Numbered from the stretch's first letter, positions 8,471 through 17,701 are shown. The stretch is 64,000 nucleotides of DNA from Pseudomonas capsici (GCF_017165765.1 NZ_JAFGZD010000017.1:1-64000), one strand, 5' to 3'. The notes: generated by a model from the letters alone, not told the origin. Made by a program: numbers and translations.

Positions 8471-9790
8471 TTATTTCACTGACGTCACCCGCCAGATCTT
8501 GTTGCCCACATCGTCCGCTACCAACAACCCGCCATGCTGGTCATTGACCACTCCCACCGGGCGGCCCTGGGCTTTTTCGTCTGCGCTCAGGAAACCGGTC
8601 AGTACGTCGACGGGTGCACCATTGGGTTTGCCGCCGCTGAACGGAATGAACACCACTTTATAGCCGCTGTGGGGCTTGCGGTTCCATGAGCCGTGCTGGC
8701 CGATGAACAGGCCTTCGTTGAAAGGGGCCGCAAGTGTCTTGCCGTCGGCGAACACCAGCCCCAGGGATGCGGTGTGCGGGCCGACGGCGTAATCGGGCGA
8801 GATGGCCTTGGCGACCAGTTCCGGTTTCTGCGGTTTGACCCGCTCATCCACATGCTGGCCGTAGTAGCTGTAAGGCCAGCCATAGAAACCGCCATCCTGT
8901 ACCGAGGTCACGTAGTCAGGCACCAGGTCGCTGCCGATCTCGTCGCGCTCGTTGACGGCAGTCCACAACTTGCCGGTGTGCGGCTCCCAGTCCATGCCAT
9001 TGGGGTTACGCAGGCCCGAGGCGAAAATCCGGTGCTGGCCGGTGGCAGCATCCACTTCCCAGATCGCGGCGCGGCCTTCTTCCTGATCCATGCCGTTTTC
9101 GCCGACGTTGCTGTTGGAGCCCACCGTCACGTACAACTTGCTGCCGTCCTTGCTGGCAATCACGTTCTTGGTCCAGTGGTGGTTGAGCGTGCCGCCGGGA
9201 AGGTCGACGACCTTGGTGGCCTGGGCGCTGATGGAGGTCTGGCCGGTTTCATAAGGAAAACTGATCAGACGGTCGGTATCGGCCACGCACAGCTTGTTGC
9301 CGACCAGGGTCATGCCGAACGGCGAGTTGAGGTTTTGCAGGAAGACCGTGCGAGTCTCGGCCACGCCGTCGTGGTCCTTGTCGCGCAGCAGGGTAATGCG
9401 GTTGGCGCTGGGCACACCGGCTCCGGCGCGGCCCATGACTTTTTCCATGACCCAGCCACGTATGCCTCTGGAATCGTCAGGCTTGGGCGGCGAATTGGTT
9501 TCCGCGACCAGCACGTCGCCATTGGGCAGCACGTACAGCCAGCGCGGGTGATCCAGCCCTTCGGCAAAGGCTGCGACCTGGGTGCCGGGTGCGGCAACCG
9601 GTTTGGCATTCTTTTCCCAACCCACGGCAGGGGCGATGTTGACGGTAGGGATCAGGGTCTTGTTCGGCTCGGGCAGCCTGGGCGAAGGGCCGGTGCCATC
9701 CGAGACTTGCAGTGTCGAGGACTCGCCGCAGGCCGTGAGGCCTCCTGCAACCAGAAGCAGCAAGGCAAGCCGGGGTCTGAGTGTGAACAT
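8471..9790 (-). CDS. PQQ-dependent sugar dehydrogenase-type lipoprotein (sorbosone dehydrogenase family)
   Basis: This is a 439-residue lipoprotein with signal MFTLRPRLALLLLVAGGLTAC. The mature part is a six-bladed beta-propeller of the glucose/sorbosone dehydrogenase family, with repeats such as HPRWLYVLPNGDVLVAE, GMTLVGNKLCVADTD, NHHWTKNVIASKDGSKLYVTVGS, RNPNGMDWEP and GSWNRKPHSGYKVVFIPF. Family members oxidise aldose sugars with PQQ and Ca2+ on the outer face of the cell. The true substrate and whether PQQ is bound are not decidable here. A longer start at 9802 would add four residues ahead of the signal. Confidence 0.87.
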   Translation of the reverse strand: MFTLRPRLALLLLVAGGLTACGESSTLQVSDGTGPSPRLPEPNKTLIPTVNIAPAVGWEKNAKPVAAPGTQVAAFAEGLDHPRWLYVLPNGDVLVAETNSPPKPDDSRGIRGWVMEKVMGRAGAGVPSANRITLLRDKDHDGVAETRTVFLQNLNSPFGMTLVGNKLCVADTDRLISFPYETGQTSISAQATKVVDLPGGTLNHHWTKNVIASKDGSKLYVTVGSNSNVGENGMDQEEGRAAIWEVDAATGQHRIFASGLRNPNGMDWEPHTGKLWTAVNERDEIGSDLVPDYVTSVQDGGFYGWPYSYYGQHVDERVKPQKPELVAKAISPDYAVGPHTASLGLVFADGKTLAAPFNEGLFIGQHGSWNRKPHSGYKVVFIPFSGGKPNGAPVDVLTGFLSADEKAQGRPVGVVNDQHGGLLVADDVGNKIWRVTSVK

Positions 9791-9904
9791 GCCGATCTCC
9801 ATAACGGTCAGTGGTCAGGTAAAGATAGGAGAGACCTGAACTGTCGAGGTTCAATCCTGTTGTGTCGATTGACGCTCCCAGCCCAACCCTCTACCCTTCG
9901 CGGC

Positions 9905-10105
9905 TTGTTTCAGGTGCTTTGCAATCCCCGATTGGCAGAGTGAAACAGGGAAGCCGGTGAGGATGCACTGCAACTCCGATCCCGGCGCTGCCCCCGCAAC
10001 GGTAAATGAGTCAAGACTGCGCTCGATGCCACTGTGTCCCAGGACACGGGAAGGCGCGCAGATCAGGCCGATGCCTGCTCATGAGCCCGGAGACCGGCCT
10101 GATCC
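9905..10105 (+). promoter_or_regulatory. Cobalamin (AdoCbl) riboswitch
   Basis: The aptamer core is recognisable: GAAACAGGGAAGCCGGTGA at 9942-9960, the B12 box GCGCTGCCCCCGCAACGGT at 9985-10003, the hairpin around CACTGTGTCCCAGGACACGGGAAGG at 10030-10054, and the closing GAGCCCGGAGACCGGCC at 10083-10099. It precedes cobO by about 105 bases. Binding of adenosylcobalamin should reduce expression of the cob operon. The downstream segment 10110-10200 holds complementary stretches (CAGCATCACGGC with GCCGTGCTG) that may form the expression platform. Confidence 0.93.
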
Positions 10106-10208
10106 ACTCAACAGCATCACGGCGGGCGATGCTCTGCGCAGGGCTTTGCCGTGCTGTCTGATGCTGTCCTTCCGTCTGCTTTCGCGTGCCCTCAAGCGGA
10201 GAGCTGAG

Positions 10209-10820
10209 ATGAACGAATCCCCCGAACGTGACGAACGTCATCTGGCGCGCATGCAGCGCAAGAAGGCGGTGATGGACGAGCGCATTGCCAGTGCTCCCAA
10301 CGAATGTGGCCTGCTGCTGGTCCTGACCGGCAATGGCAAGGGCAAGAGCAGCTCGGCATTCGGCATGCTCGCCCGGGCCATGGGCCACGACATGCAGTGT
10401 GGCGTGGTGCAGTTCATCAAGGGTCGCAACAGCACCGGTGAAGAGTTGTTCTTCCGGCGCTTTCCCGAGCAGGTGCGTTACCACGTGATGGGCGAGGGCT
10501 TCACTTGGGAGACCCAGGACCGCCAGCGTGATATCGCCGCCGCCGAAGCCGCCTGGGAAGTGTCCCGTGAAATGCTCCGCGACCCGGGCATCGGCCTGGT
10601 GATCCTCGATGAGCTGAATATCGCCCTCAAGCACGGCTATCTGGATCTGGAGCAAGTCCTGAGCGACCTGCAGGCCCGGCCACCGATGCAGCATGTGGTG
10701 GTGACCGGTCGTGGCGCCAAACCCGAATTGATCGACCTGTCCGATACCGTTTCCGAGATCGGCGTAGTCAAGCACGCGTTCCAGGCCGGAATCCGTGCGC
10801 AAAAAGGCATCGAGTTGTGA
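10209..10820 (+). CDS. cobO: Cob(I)yrinic acid a,c-diamide adenosyltransferase
   Basis: CobO (BtuR/CobA type) transfers the adenosyl group of ATP to cob(I)alamin precursors to form the Co-C bond. The 203-residue protein has the P-loop LLLVLTGNGKGKSSSAFGMLARAMGH, then VVQFIKG and the conserved VILDELNIALKHGYLD. The ATG at 10209 follows a GGAGAGCTGAG-like ribosome site, and the longer open frame from 9957 is excluded because it runs through the riboswitch. First gene of the cob operon; cobB follows after 10 bases. Confidence 0.96.
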   Translation: MNESPERDERHLARMQRKKAVMDERIASAPNECGLLLVLTGNGKGKSSSAFGMLARAMGHDMQCGVVQFIKGRNSTGEELFFRRFPEQVRYHVMGEGFTWETQDRQRDIAAAEAAWEVSREMLRDPGIGLVILDELNIALKHGYLDLEQVLSDLQARPPMQHVVVTGRGAKPELIDLSDTVSEIGVVKHAFQAGIRAQKGIEL

Positions 10821-10830
10821 GTAATCCTGT

Positions 10831-12126
10831 ATGAGAGCGCCGCGTCATTGCCCGGCCGTATTGATTGCCGCGCCTGCTTCCGGGCAGGGCAAGACCACGG
10901 TCACCGCGGCGCTGGCACGCCTGCACCGTAACCAGGGCCGCAAGGTCCGGGTCTTCAAGTGCGGGCCTGATTTTCTGGACCCGATGATTCTGGAGCGGGC
11001 CAGCGGCGCGCCGGTCTACCAGCTGGATCTGTGGATGGTGGGGGCCGACGAAAGCCGGCGTCTGCTGTGGGAGGCTGCCGCCGAGGCGGACCTGATCCTG
11101 ATCGAAGGCGTCATGGGGCTGTTCGACGGTACGCCATCGAGTGCCGATCTGGCTCGTCATTTTGGCGTGCCGGTACTGGGCGTGATCGATGGCACGGCCA
11201 TGGCCCAGACCTTCGGAGCGCTGGCTCTGGGGTTGGCGCGTTATCAGCCGGACCTGCCGTTTGCCGGAGTGCTGGCCAACCGGGTCGGCACCGTGCGTCA
11301 TGCGCAATTGCTCGAAGGCAGCCTGACCGAAGGCCTGCGCTGGTATGGCGCACTGTCCCGGGAGACCGGTATCGAATTGCCGAGCCGTCATCTGGGGCTG
11401 GTGCAGGCCAGCGAACTCAACGATCTGGATCTGCGTCTGGACGCTGCCGCCGATGCGCTGGCCAGCACCTGCGACGTGCTCCTGCCGCCTGCCGTGACCT
11501 TCAATGCGCCGGACCCTGTGCCCGTCGAACCTTTGCTGGCCGGTGTGCGTATCGCCATCGCCCGCGACGAGGCCTTTGCCTTTGCTTATGGCGCGAGTCT
11601 GGATTTGCTGCGAGCCATGGGGGCGGAACTGTCGTTCTTCTCGCCGATTCGCGATCGCCACCTGCCCGAAGCCGAAAGCCTGTATCTGCCGGGCGGTTAT
11701 CCCGAGCTTCATCATGCTGCGCTGGCTGAAAACGCTCCGATGCTGGAGGCGATTCGTGCCCATCATCAGGCAGGCAAGCCGATCCTGGCCGAATGCGGTG
11801 GCATGTTGTACCTGCTCGACGCCTTGACCGATGTCGAAGGGCAGCGTGCCGAGTTGGTGGGCCTGCTCGATGGCGAGGCGGTCATGCAAAAGCGCCTGGC
11901 GGCCCTGGCCCTGCAAGCGGTCGAGCTGCCCGAAGGTTCGCTGCGCGGACATACCTATCACCATTCTCTGACCAGCACCGAGTTGCAGCCCATTGCCCGT
12001 GGTGTCAGCCCCAATGGCGGACGAGGCGCGGAAGCGGTGTACCGCGATGGCCGTCTGACGGCTTCCTACGTGCACTTCTATTTCCCTTCCAATCCTCAAG
12101 CGGTTGCGGCGCTGTTCACACCATGA
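10831..12126 (+). CDS. cobB: Cobyrinate a,c-diamide synthase
   Basis: CobB (CbiA in the anaerobic pathway) amidates carboxyl groups a and c of (hydrogeno)byrinic acid using glutamine and ATP. The 431-residue protein has the N-terminal P-loop IAAPASGQGKTTVTAAL, CGPDFLDPMIL, and EGVMGLFDG. The C-terminal class I glutaminase domain has LYLPGGYPELH and the nucleophilic Cys in ILAECGGMLYL; SYVHFYFPSNP is the end of this domain. bluB begins inside its final codons (ATGA overlap), which indicates coupled translation. Confidence 0.96.
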   Translation: MRAPRHCPAVLIAAPASGQGKTTVTAALARLHRNQGRKVRVFKCGPDFLDPMILERASGAPVYQLDLWMVGADESRRLLWEAAAEADLILIEGVMGLFDGTPSSADLARHFGVPVLGVIDGTAMAQTFGALALGLARYQPDLPFAGVLANRVGTVRHAQLLEGSLTEGLRWYGALSRETGIELPSRHLGLVQASELNDLDLRLDAAADALASTCDVLLPPAVTFNAPDPVPVEPLLAGVRIAIARDEAFAFAYGASLDLLRAMGAELSFFSPIRDRHLPEAESLYLPGGYPELHHAALAENAPMLEAIRAHHQAGKPILAECGGMLYLLDALTDVEGQRAELVGLLDGEAVMQKRLAALALQAVELPEGSLRGHTYHHSLTSTELQPIARGVSPNGGRGAEAVYRDGRLTASYVHFYFPSNPQAVAALFTP

Positions 12127-12773
12127 GCGATCAGGCTTTCAGTCCCCAGGAGCGGGCCGCGGTCTATCGGGCCATTGCCGAGCGCCGCGACATGCGCCAC
12201 TTCAGTGGCGGCAGCGTGGCACCCGAACTGCTCGCGCGCTTGCTTGAGGCGGCGCATCAGGCTCCCAGTGTCGGCCTGATGCAGCCCTGGCGTTTTATCC
12301 GTATCAGCGACCGGACATTGCGTGCGCAAATGCAGGCCCAGGTGGAAGAGGAGCGGGTGCGTACCGCCGAAGCCCTGGGCGAGCGGGCCGACGAATTCAT
12401 GAAGCTCAAGGTCGAGGGCATCAGCGACTGCGCCGAAGTATTGGTGGCCGCGCTCATGGAAGACCGGGAGAAGCATGTCTTCGGCCGCCGGACCTTGCCG
12501 GAAATGGACATGGCATCTCTGTCCTGTGCGATCCAGAACCTGTGGCTGGCCTCCCGTGCCGAAGGACTGGGCATGGGCTGGGTGTCGCTGTTCGATCCCG
12601 AGGAGCTGGCCAGCCTGCTGGGCATGCCCGAAGGCGCAAAACCTCTGGCGATTCTGTGCCTGGGGCCGGTGGAAGAATTTTACCCGGCACCGATGCTGGT
12701 GCTGGAAGGCTGGGCGCAGGCGCGGCCACTCAATGAACTGCTGTATGAGAATCAATGGGGAGTGAGTCCATGA
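12123..12773 (+). CDS. bluB: 5,6-dimethylbenzimidazole synthase
   Basis: BluB breaks down reduced flavin mononucleotide with oxygen to yield 5,6-dimethylbenzimidazole, the lower ligand of B12. The 216-residue protein has a nitroreductase-like fold with the start ERRDMRHFSGGSV (FMN phosphate binding), APSVGLMQPWRFI and AIQNLWLASRAEGLGMGWVSLFDP. The presence of bluB means the lower ligand is made by the oxygen-dependent route. It starts on the cobB stop (ATGA) and is overlapped by cobD. The open frame extends upstream inside cobB but homology begins at 12123. Confidence 0.94.
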   Translation: MSDQAFSPQERAAVYRAIAERRDMRHFSGGSVAPELLARLLEAAHQAPSVGLMQPWRFIRISDRTLRAQMQAQVEEERVRTAEALGERADEFMKLKVEGISDCAEVLVAALMEDREKHVFGRRTLPEMDMASLSCAIQNLWLASRAEGLGMGWVSLFDPEELASLLGMPEGAKPLAILCLGPVEEFYPAPMLVLEGWAQARPLNELLYENQWGVSP

Positions 12774-13678
12774 GTGTGGCGCTGTTGAGCGTTGCCGGCG
12801 TGGCGCTGGATGCGTTGCTCGGCGAGCCGAAACGCTCACATCCGCTGGTGGCGTTCGGTCGTCTGGCCGACCGTATCGAGCAGCGTTTCAATTCCGGTGG
12901 CCGTGGCTGGCGCAGTCATGGAGTCACGGCCTGGTTTCTGGCCGTGGTGCCCTTGACGCTGCTGGCAACCATCCTCAGCTGGCTGCCTTATATCGGCTGG
13001 CTGGTGGAGATTCTGGCGCTGTATTGCGCTTTGGGACTGCGCAGCCTGGGCGAGCATGTGGAGCCGGTTGCCCAGGCCCTGCGCTCGGGCAATCTGGATG
13101 AGGCGCGGCGGCGGGTCGGTTATCTGGTCAGCCGCCAGACCACCGAACTGGACGAAACGGAAGTCGCCCGTGCAGCCACCGAATCGGTACTGGAAAACGG
13201 CAGCGATGCGGTGTTTGCCGCGCTGTTCTGGTTTGCGGTGGCCGGTGCTCCCGGCGTGGTTCTGTATCGACTGAGCAATACGCTGGATGCCATGTGGGGT
13301 TATCGCAACGAACGCTTCGAGCGCTTCGGCTGGGCGGCAGCGAAAATCGACGACCTGCTCAACTACATTCCTGCGCGTCTTGTGGCCCTGACCTACGCGC
13401 TGCTGGGCAAGACTCGTCTGGCTCTGCGTTGCTGGCGCACCCAAGGGCCGACCTGGGACAGCCCCAACGCCGGTCCGGTCATGGCCGCCGGTGCCGGTGC
13501 CCTGGGGGTCGAGCTGGGTGGCGCAGCGATCTATCACGGCGAACTGCATCAGCGTCCGCAACTGGGCGAAGGCGTGCCCGCCGATGCGGATGCCATCGAT
13601 CGTGGCTGGCAACTGGTGCAAAGAGGCGTCTGGCTGTGGTTGCTGGTCCTGTGCGTGGGGGCCGAGTTCTATGCTTGA
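12770..13678 (+). CDS. cobD: Adenosylcobinamide-phosphate synthase (CbiB/CobD)
   Basis: This 302-residue inner-membrane protein attaches the aminopropanol phosphate linker to adenosylcobyric acid. It begins SVALLSVAGVALDALLGEPKRSHPLVAFGRL, has several membrane segments, and contains RDTTEL-type elements (here SRQTTELDETEVARAATESVLENGSDAVFAALFW) and the conserved AAKIDDLLNYIPARL. It overlaps the end of bluB by four bases and overlaps cobC by eight. The name follows the P. denitrificans system; the Salmonella name is cbiB. Confidence 0.95.
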   Translation: MSVALLSVAGVALDALLGEPKRSHPLVAFGRLADRIEQRFNSGGRGWRSHGVTAWFLAVVPLTLLATILSWLPYIGWLVEILALYCALGLRSLGEHVEPVAQALRSGNLDEARRRVGYLVSRQTTELDETEVARAATESVLENGSDAVFAALFWFAVAGAPGVVLYRLSNTLDAMWGYRNERFERFGWAAAKIDDLLNYIPARLVALTYALLGKTRLALRCWRTQGPTWDSPNAGPVMAAGAGALGVELGGAAIYHGELHQRPQLGEGVPADADAIDRGWQLVQRGVWLWLLVLCVGAEFYA

Positions 13679-14672
13679 GCACGGTGGTCGCCTGAGGGCG
13701 GCAGCGCAGCGTTATGGTATCGACCGCGCCGACTGGCTGGACCTGTCTACCGGCATTGCGCCCTGGGCATGGCCGATTCCGGAGATTCCTGCACAGGCCT
13801 GGGCGCGTCTGCCGGAAACCGAGGATGGCCTGGAAGCCGCCGCCTGCGCCTATTACGGCGTACCTCAACTCTTGCCGGTGCCGGGTTCGCAAGCCGCGAT
13901 CCAGGCCTTGCCTCGTGTGCGCAGCGCCTGTCGGGTCGGTGTTCTGTCGCCGTGCTATGCCGAGCACGCCCATGCCTGGCGCAAAAGCGGATTTCTGGTG
14001 CGTGAAGTGCAGGAACAGGAAGTGGATTACTTTCTGGACAGCCTCGACGTGCTGGTGGTGGTCAATCCCAACAATCCCACGGGCCTGCACCTGACCCCGG
14101 AGCGTTTGCTGGAATGGCACGCGCGTCTGGTCGAGCGGGGCGGCTGGCTGGTGGTTGATGAAGCATTCATGGATAACACGCCGGACACCAGTCTGGCGGC
14201 CGAAAGCTGGCGGGTCGGCCTGATCGTGCTGCGTTCGTTCGGCAAGTTCTTTGGTCTGGCCGGTGTGCGGTTGGGCTTCGTGCTGGCGGAGTCGAGTCTG
14301 CTCAAGGCCCTGTCGGCAGAAATCGGCCCCTGGGCGGTCAGCGGGCCGACTCGGATTCTGGGACAGGCTTGTCTCGCAGATCTTGAAGGTCATGCCCGCC
14401 AGCGGCTGCGTTGTGATCGGGCCAGTCAGCGTCTGATGGCCTTGCTGAGCAATCACGGCCTGACCCCGCAAGGAGGCTGCGCGCTGTTTCAGTGGGTGGT
14501 CACCGAGCAAGCCCGGGCCTTGCACGACTTCTTTGCCCGACGCGGAGTCCTGCTGCGTCTGTTCGAGGGCGAGGGCAGCGTCGGCAGTCTGCGCTTTGGT
14601 TTGCCTTGCGAAGAGGCCGACTGGTCGCGCCTGGAACATGTACTGCTTGAATATCGCAAGGAAACCCCATGA
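13671..14672 (+). CDS. cobC: L-threonine-O-3-phosphate decarboxylase (PLP enzyme)
   Basis: This PLP-dependent class I/II aminotransferase-fold enzyme (Salmonella CobD) decarboxylates threonine phosphate to the aminopropanol phosphate linker used by the preceding gene's product. The 333-residue protein shows LSTGIAPWAWP, VVNPNNPTGLH, the Asp-containing WLVVDEAFMD and the PLP lysine in LRSFGKFFGLAGVRLGF. The ATG at 13671 lies inside the last codons of cobD, and the stop overlaps cobQ (ATGA). Upstream in-frame extension to 13491 is only a shadow of cobD. Confidence 0.93.
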   Translation: MLEHGGRLRAAAQRYGIDRADWLDLSTGIAPWAWPIPEIPAQAWARLPETEDGLEAAACAYYGVPQLLPVPGSQAAIQALPRVRSACRVGVLSPCYAEHAHAWRKSGFLVREVQEQEVDYFLDSLDVLVVVNPNNPTGLHLTPERLLEWHARLVERGGWLVVDEAFMDNTPDTSLAAESWRVGLIVLRSFGKFFGLAGVRLGFVLAESSLLKALSAEIGPWAVSGPTRILGQACLADLEGHARQRLRCDRASQRLMALLSNHGLTPQGGCALFQWVVTEQARALHDFFARRGVLLRLFEGEGSVGSLRFGLPCEEADWSRLEHVLLEYRKETP

Positions 14673-16129
14673 CCACGTTGATGGTGCAAGGCACGACTTC
14701 CGATGCCGGCAAAAGCACGCTTGTCACTGCGCTGTGCCGCTGGCTGATCCGCCAGGGAGTCAGGGTGGTGCCGTTCAAGCCGCAGAACATGGCGCTCAAC
14801 AGTGCCGTGACGGCGGACGGCGGGGAGATCGGTCGTGCTCAGGCCGTGCAGGCCCAGGCCTGTGGCCTGGAACCCCATACCGACATGAACCCGGTGCTGC
14901 TCAAGCCCAATAGCGATACCGGCGCTCAGGTCATCATCCATGGCCGCGCTGTCACCACCATGAATGCTGTGGCGTATCACGGCTATAAAGAGATCGCGAT
15001 GCAGGCGGTGCTGGAGTCCCATCGGCGTCTGGGCGAGACGTATCCGGTGATCATGGTCGAAGGTGCCGGTTCGCCTGCGGAGATCAATCTGCGCGCCAAT
15101 GACATCGCCAACATGGGGTTTGCCGAAGCGGTGGATTGCCCTGTGCTGCTGGTGGCCGATATCAACCGCGGTGGCGTGTTCGCGCATCTGGTGGGCACGC
15201 TGGAGTTGCTGTCGCCCAGCGAGCAGGCGCGGGTCAAGGGGTTTGTCATCAATCGCTTTCGTGGCGATATCGCGCTGTTGCAGCCCGGGCTGGACTGGCT
15301 CGAAGCCCGCACCGGCAAGCCGGTGGTGGGCGTGCTGCCTTATGTGATGGATTTGCATCTGGAAGCCGAAGACGGCCTGGATCGACGCCAGACCGACAAG
15401 GTGGAACAGGTGCTCAATGTCGTGGTGCCGGTGTTGCCGCGCATCAGCAACCACACCGATTTCGATCCGTTGCGTCTGCACCCGCAGGTCAATCTGCAAT
15501 TTATCGGCCCCGGTCAGGCTGTGCCTCCTGCCGATCTGATCATCCTGCCCGGTTCGAAAAGCGTGCGCAGCGACCTGGCTTACCTGCGTGCCAACGGCTG
15601 GGAGACGGCCATTGCCCGGCATCTGCGCTATGGCGGCAAGCTGTTGGGTATTTGCGGCGGCCTGCAGATGCTGGGCCAGCAGGTGCATGATCCCCTTGGT
15701 CTGGAGGGTGCGGCAGGTTCGAGCCCCGGTCTGGGCTTGCTGGAAATGAGCACGGTGCTGGAAGCCGAGAAACAGTTGCGCAATGTACGCGGGCGTCTGG
15801 CGCTGGAAGAGGCCGAAGTCTGCGGCTATGAAATCCATGCAGGTGTGACCAGCGGCGCGGCCTTGGAAAACGCTGCCGTGCATCTGGACGATGGTCGTCG
15901 TGACGGTGCGCAAAGTGTCGACGGGCAGATTCTCGGTACTTACCTGCACGGCCTGTTCGAGTCGCCTGCTGCCTCTAGCGCGCTGCTGCGCTGGGCGGGC
16001 CTGCAGGATGTGCAGCAGGTGGATTATCACGGGCTGCGGGAGCGGGATATCGAGCGTCTGGCCGATCTGGTGGAAAAACACCTCGATGGCCCGCTGTTAC
16101 GCGAGCTGTGCGGCCTGGAGGTGAATTGA
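14669..16129 (+). CDS. cobQ: Cobyric acid synthase
   Basis: CobQ (CbiP) performs four glutamine-dependent amidations (b, d, e, g) on adenosylcobyrinic acid a,c-diamide. The 486-residue protein starts with the P-loop VQGTTSDAGKSTLVTALCRWL, followed by FKPQNMALNS and NPVLLKP. The C-terminal glutaminase domain has ILPGSKSVRSDLAYLR, the nucleophile Cys in LLGICGGLQMLG and the His in GTYLHGLFES. It overlaps cobC by four bases; cobU follows one base after its stop. Confidence 0.97.
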   Translation: MTTLMVQGTTSDAGKSTLVTALCRWLIRQGVRVVPFKPQNMALNSAVTADGGEIGRAQAVQAQACGLEPHTDMNPVLLKPNSDTGAQVIIHGRAVTTMNAVAYHGYKEIAMQAVLESHRRLGETYPVIMVEGAGSPAEINLRANDIANMGFAEAVDCPVLLVADINRGGVFAHLVGTLELLSPSEQARVKGFVINRFRGDIALLQPGLDWLEARTGKPVVGVLPYVMDLHLEAEDGLDRRQTDKVEQVLNVVVPVLPRISNHTDFDPLRLHPQVNLQFIGPGQAVPPADLIILPGSKSVRSDLAYLRANGWETAIARHLRYGGKLLGICGGLQMLGQQVHDPLGLEGAAGSSPGLGLLEMSTVLEAEKQLRNVRGRLALEEAEVCGYEIHAGVTSGAALENAAVHLDDGRRDGAQSVDGQILGTYLHGLFESPAASSALLRWAGLQDVQQVDYHGLRERDIERLADLVEKHLDGPLLRELCGLEVN

Positions 16130-16130
16130 A

Positions 16131-16652
16131 ATGCTGCAATTGATCCTGGGTGGTGCTCGTTCCGGCAAGAGCCGTCTGGCTGAAAGGCTGGCGGCAGAGT
16201 CGGGGTTGCACGTCATTTATATCGCCACCAGTCAGCCGCTGGACGGCGAGATGAATCAGCGCGTGGCGACTCACCGTCAACGTCGTCCCTACAGTTGGGG
16301 GCTGGTCGAGGAGCCGGTCGAGCTGGCACGTGTCCTGCGCGAAAACGCTGCAAGTGGACACTGCCTGCTGGTGGACTGCCTGACGCTGTGGCTGACCAAT
16401 CTGCTGATGCTTGATGATCCCGAGCGTCTGCTCCGGGAGCGCGAGGCGCTGCTGGAATGCCTGGGCGAACTGCCGGGCGAAATCATTTTTGTCAGTAACG
16501 AAACCGGGCTGGGCGTCGTGCCGCTGGGTGAGCTGACCCGCCGCTATGTCGATGAAGCGGGGCTGTTGCATCAGGCCCTGGCCGAGCGTTGCCAGCGTGT
16601 GGTGTTGACCGTTGCCGGCCTGCCTCTGACTTTGAAAGGACCTGCATTATGA
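16131..16652 (+). CDS. cobU: Bifunctional adenosylcobinamide kinase/guanylyltransferase
   Basis: This enzyme (CobP in P. denitrificans) phosphorylates adenosylcobinamide and transfers GMP to make AdoCbi-GDP, the activated half of the nucleotide loop. The 173-residue protein has the P-loop LGGARSGKSRLAERLA, the segment YIATSQP, the His in VATHRQRR, VDCLTLWLTNLL and VSNETGLGVVP. Length is normal. It sits between cobQ and cobT, with an ATGA overlap to cobT. Confidence 0.95.
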   Translation: MLQLILGGARSGKSRLAERLAAESGLHVIYIATSQPLDGEMNQRVATHRQRRPYSWGLVEEPVELARVLRENAASGHCLLVDCLTLWLTNLLMLDDPERLLREREALLECLGELPGEIIFVSNETGLGVVPLGELTRRYVDEAGLLHQALAERCQRVVLTVAGLPLTLKGPAL

Positions 16653-17701
16653 GTACTTCCTGGTGGCTCAAGCCTGCTCGGGCTATCGATGTGCCGATGC
16701 GCGAAGCCGCGCTGGCCCGTCAGCAGCAACTGACCAAACCGGCCGGTTCGCTGGCGCAACTGGAGCGACTGGCGGTCCAGCTCGCGGGCTTGCAGGGGCG
16801 CGTCAAACCCAGTGCCGATCAGCTGTGGATCGCGATTTTTGCTGGCGATCATGGCGTCGTTGCCCAAGGCGTTTCGGCCTATCCGCAGGAAGTGACCGGG
16901 CAGATGCTGCATAACTTCGTCAACGGCGGGGCCGCAATCAGCGTGCTGGCGCGGCAGTTGTCGGCGCAACTGGATGTGGTGGATCTGGGCACAGTGTCAC
17001 CAGTGGATTTCCCCGGTGTGCGGCATCTGCGCATCGGCGCAGGAACCGCCGACTTCACCCGGGGCCCGGCCATGACGAGCGAGCAAGGGCTGGCGGCCAT
17101 GCAGGCCGGACGTGACAGCGTGCTGCGCGCCAAGGCGGCGGGTTCTGAGCTGTTTATCGGTGGCGAGATGGGGATCGGCAACACCACGGCGGCCAGTGCG
17201 GTCGCCTGTTCGTTGCTGGAATGCGCGGCGCAATTGCTGGTCGGCCCCGGCACCGGTCTGAACGCCGAAGGTGTGCGACACAAGAGCGAGGTCATCGAGC
17301 GTGCCCTGGCCTTGCATGCCGAGCAGGTGGGCGACCCGTTGCAAAGCCTGTTCTGCCTGGGCGGCTTCGAGATTGCTGCATTGGTGGGCGCTTATCTGGC
17401 CTGTGTCCAGGAAGGTATCGCGGCACTGGTGGATGGTTTCATCTGCAGCGTGGCGGCATTGGTGGCGGTGCGTCTGAATCCGTCCTGCCGCGACTGGCTG
17501 TTGTTTGGCCATCGTGGTGCGGAGCCTGGGCATCGCCATTTGCTGGAAGCCTTGCAGGCCGAGCCGCTGCTGGACCTGGGCCTGCGCCTGGGCGAAGGCA
17601 GTGGCGCAGCCCTGGCAGTGCCGCTGGTGCGTCTGGCCTGTGAGCTGCATAACGGCATGGCGACCTTTGCCGAAGCGGCTGTGGCGGATCGTCCGGCATG
17701 A
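16649..17701 (+). CDS. cobT: Nicotinate-nucleotide-dimethylbenzimidazole phosphoribosyltransferase
   Basis: CobT (CobU in P. denitrificans) activates dimethylbenzimidazole by forming alpha-ribazole phosphate from nicotinate mononucleotide. The 350-residue protein contains QLTKPAGSLAQLERLA, FAGDHGVVAQGVSAYPQEVT, GEMGIGNTTAASAV and the C-terminal GLRLGEGSGAALA with the catalytic Glu. The ATG at 16649 lies on the cobU stop. Together with bluB it provides the lower ligand, and the product goes to the phosphatase and cobS encoded next. Confidence 0.96.
   Translation: MSTSWWLKPARAIDVPMREAALARQQQLTKPAGSLAQLERLAVQLAGLQGRVKPSADQLWIAIFAGDHGVVAQGVSAYPQEVTGQMLHNFVNGGAAISVLARQLSAQLDVVDLGTVSPVDFPGVRHLRIGAGTADFTRGPAMTSEQGLAAMQAGRDSVLRAKAAGSELFIGGEMGIGNTTAASAVACSLLECAAQLLVGPGTGLNAEGVRHKSEVIERALALHAEQVGDPLQSLFCLGGFEIAALVGAYLACVQEGIAALVDGFICSVAALVAVRLNPSCRDWLLFGHRGAEPGHRHLLEALQAEPLLDLGLRLGEGSGAALAVPLVRLACELHNGMATFAEAAVADRPA

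Noticed and set aside
8693..9943. 416-codon plus-strand frame across the sugar dehydrogenase gene
   Set aside because: No domain, composition of a complementary-strand shadow; the minus-strand gene has signal peptide and family repeats.
9957..10208. N-terminal extension of cobO from ATG 9957
   Set aside because: It crosses the cobalamin riboswitch core and has no similarity to CobO; ATG 10209 has the ribosome site and normal length.
10768..12099. 443-codon minus-strand frame over cobB
   Set aside because: Antisense shadow of cobB, Gln/Arg-rich without recognisable motif.
14489..16081. 530-codon minus-strand frame over cobQ and cobC
   Set aside because: Antisense shadow with His/Gln-rich composition; the operon genes on the plus strand are complete.
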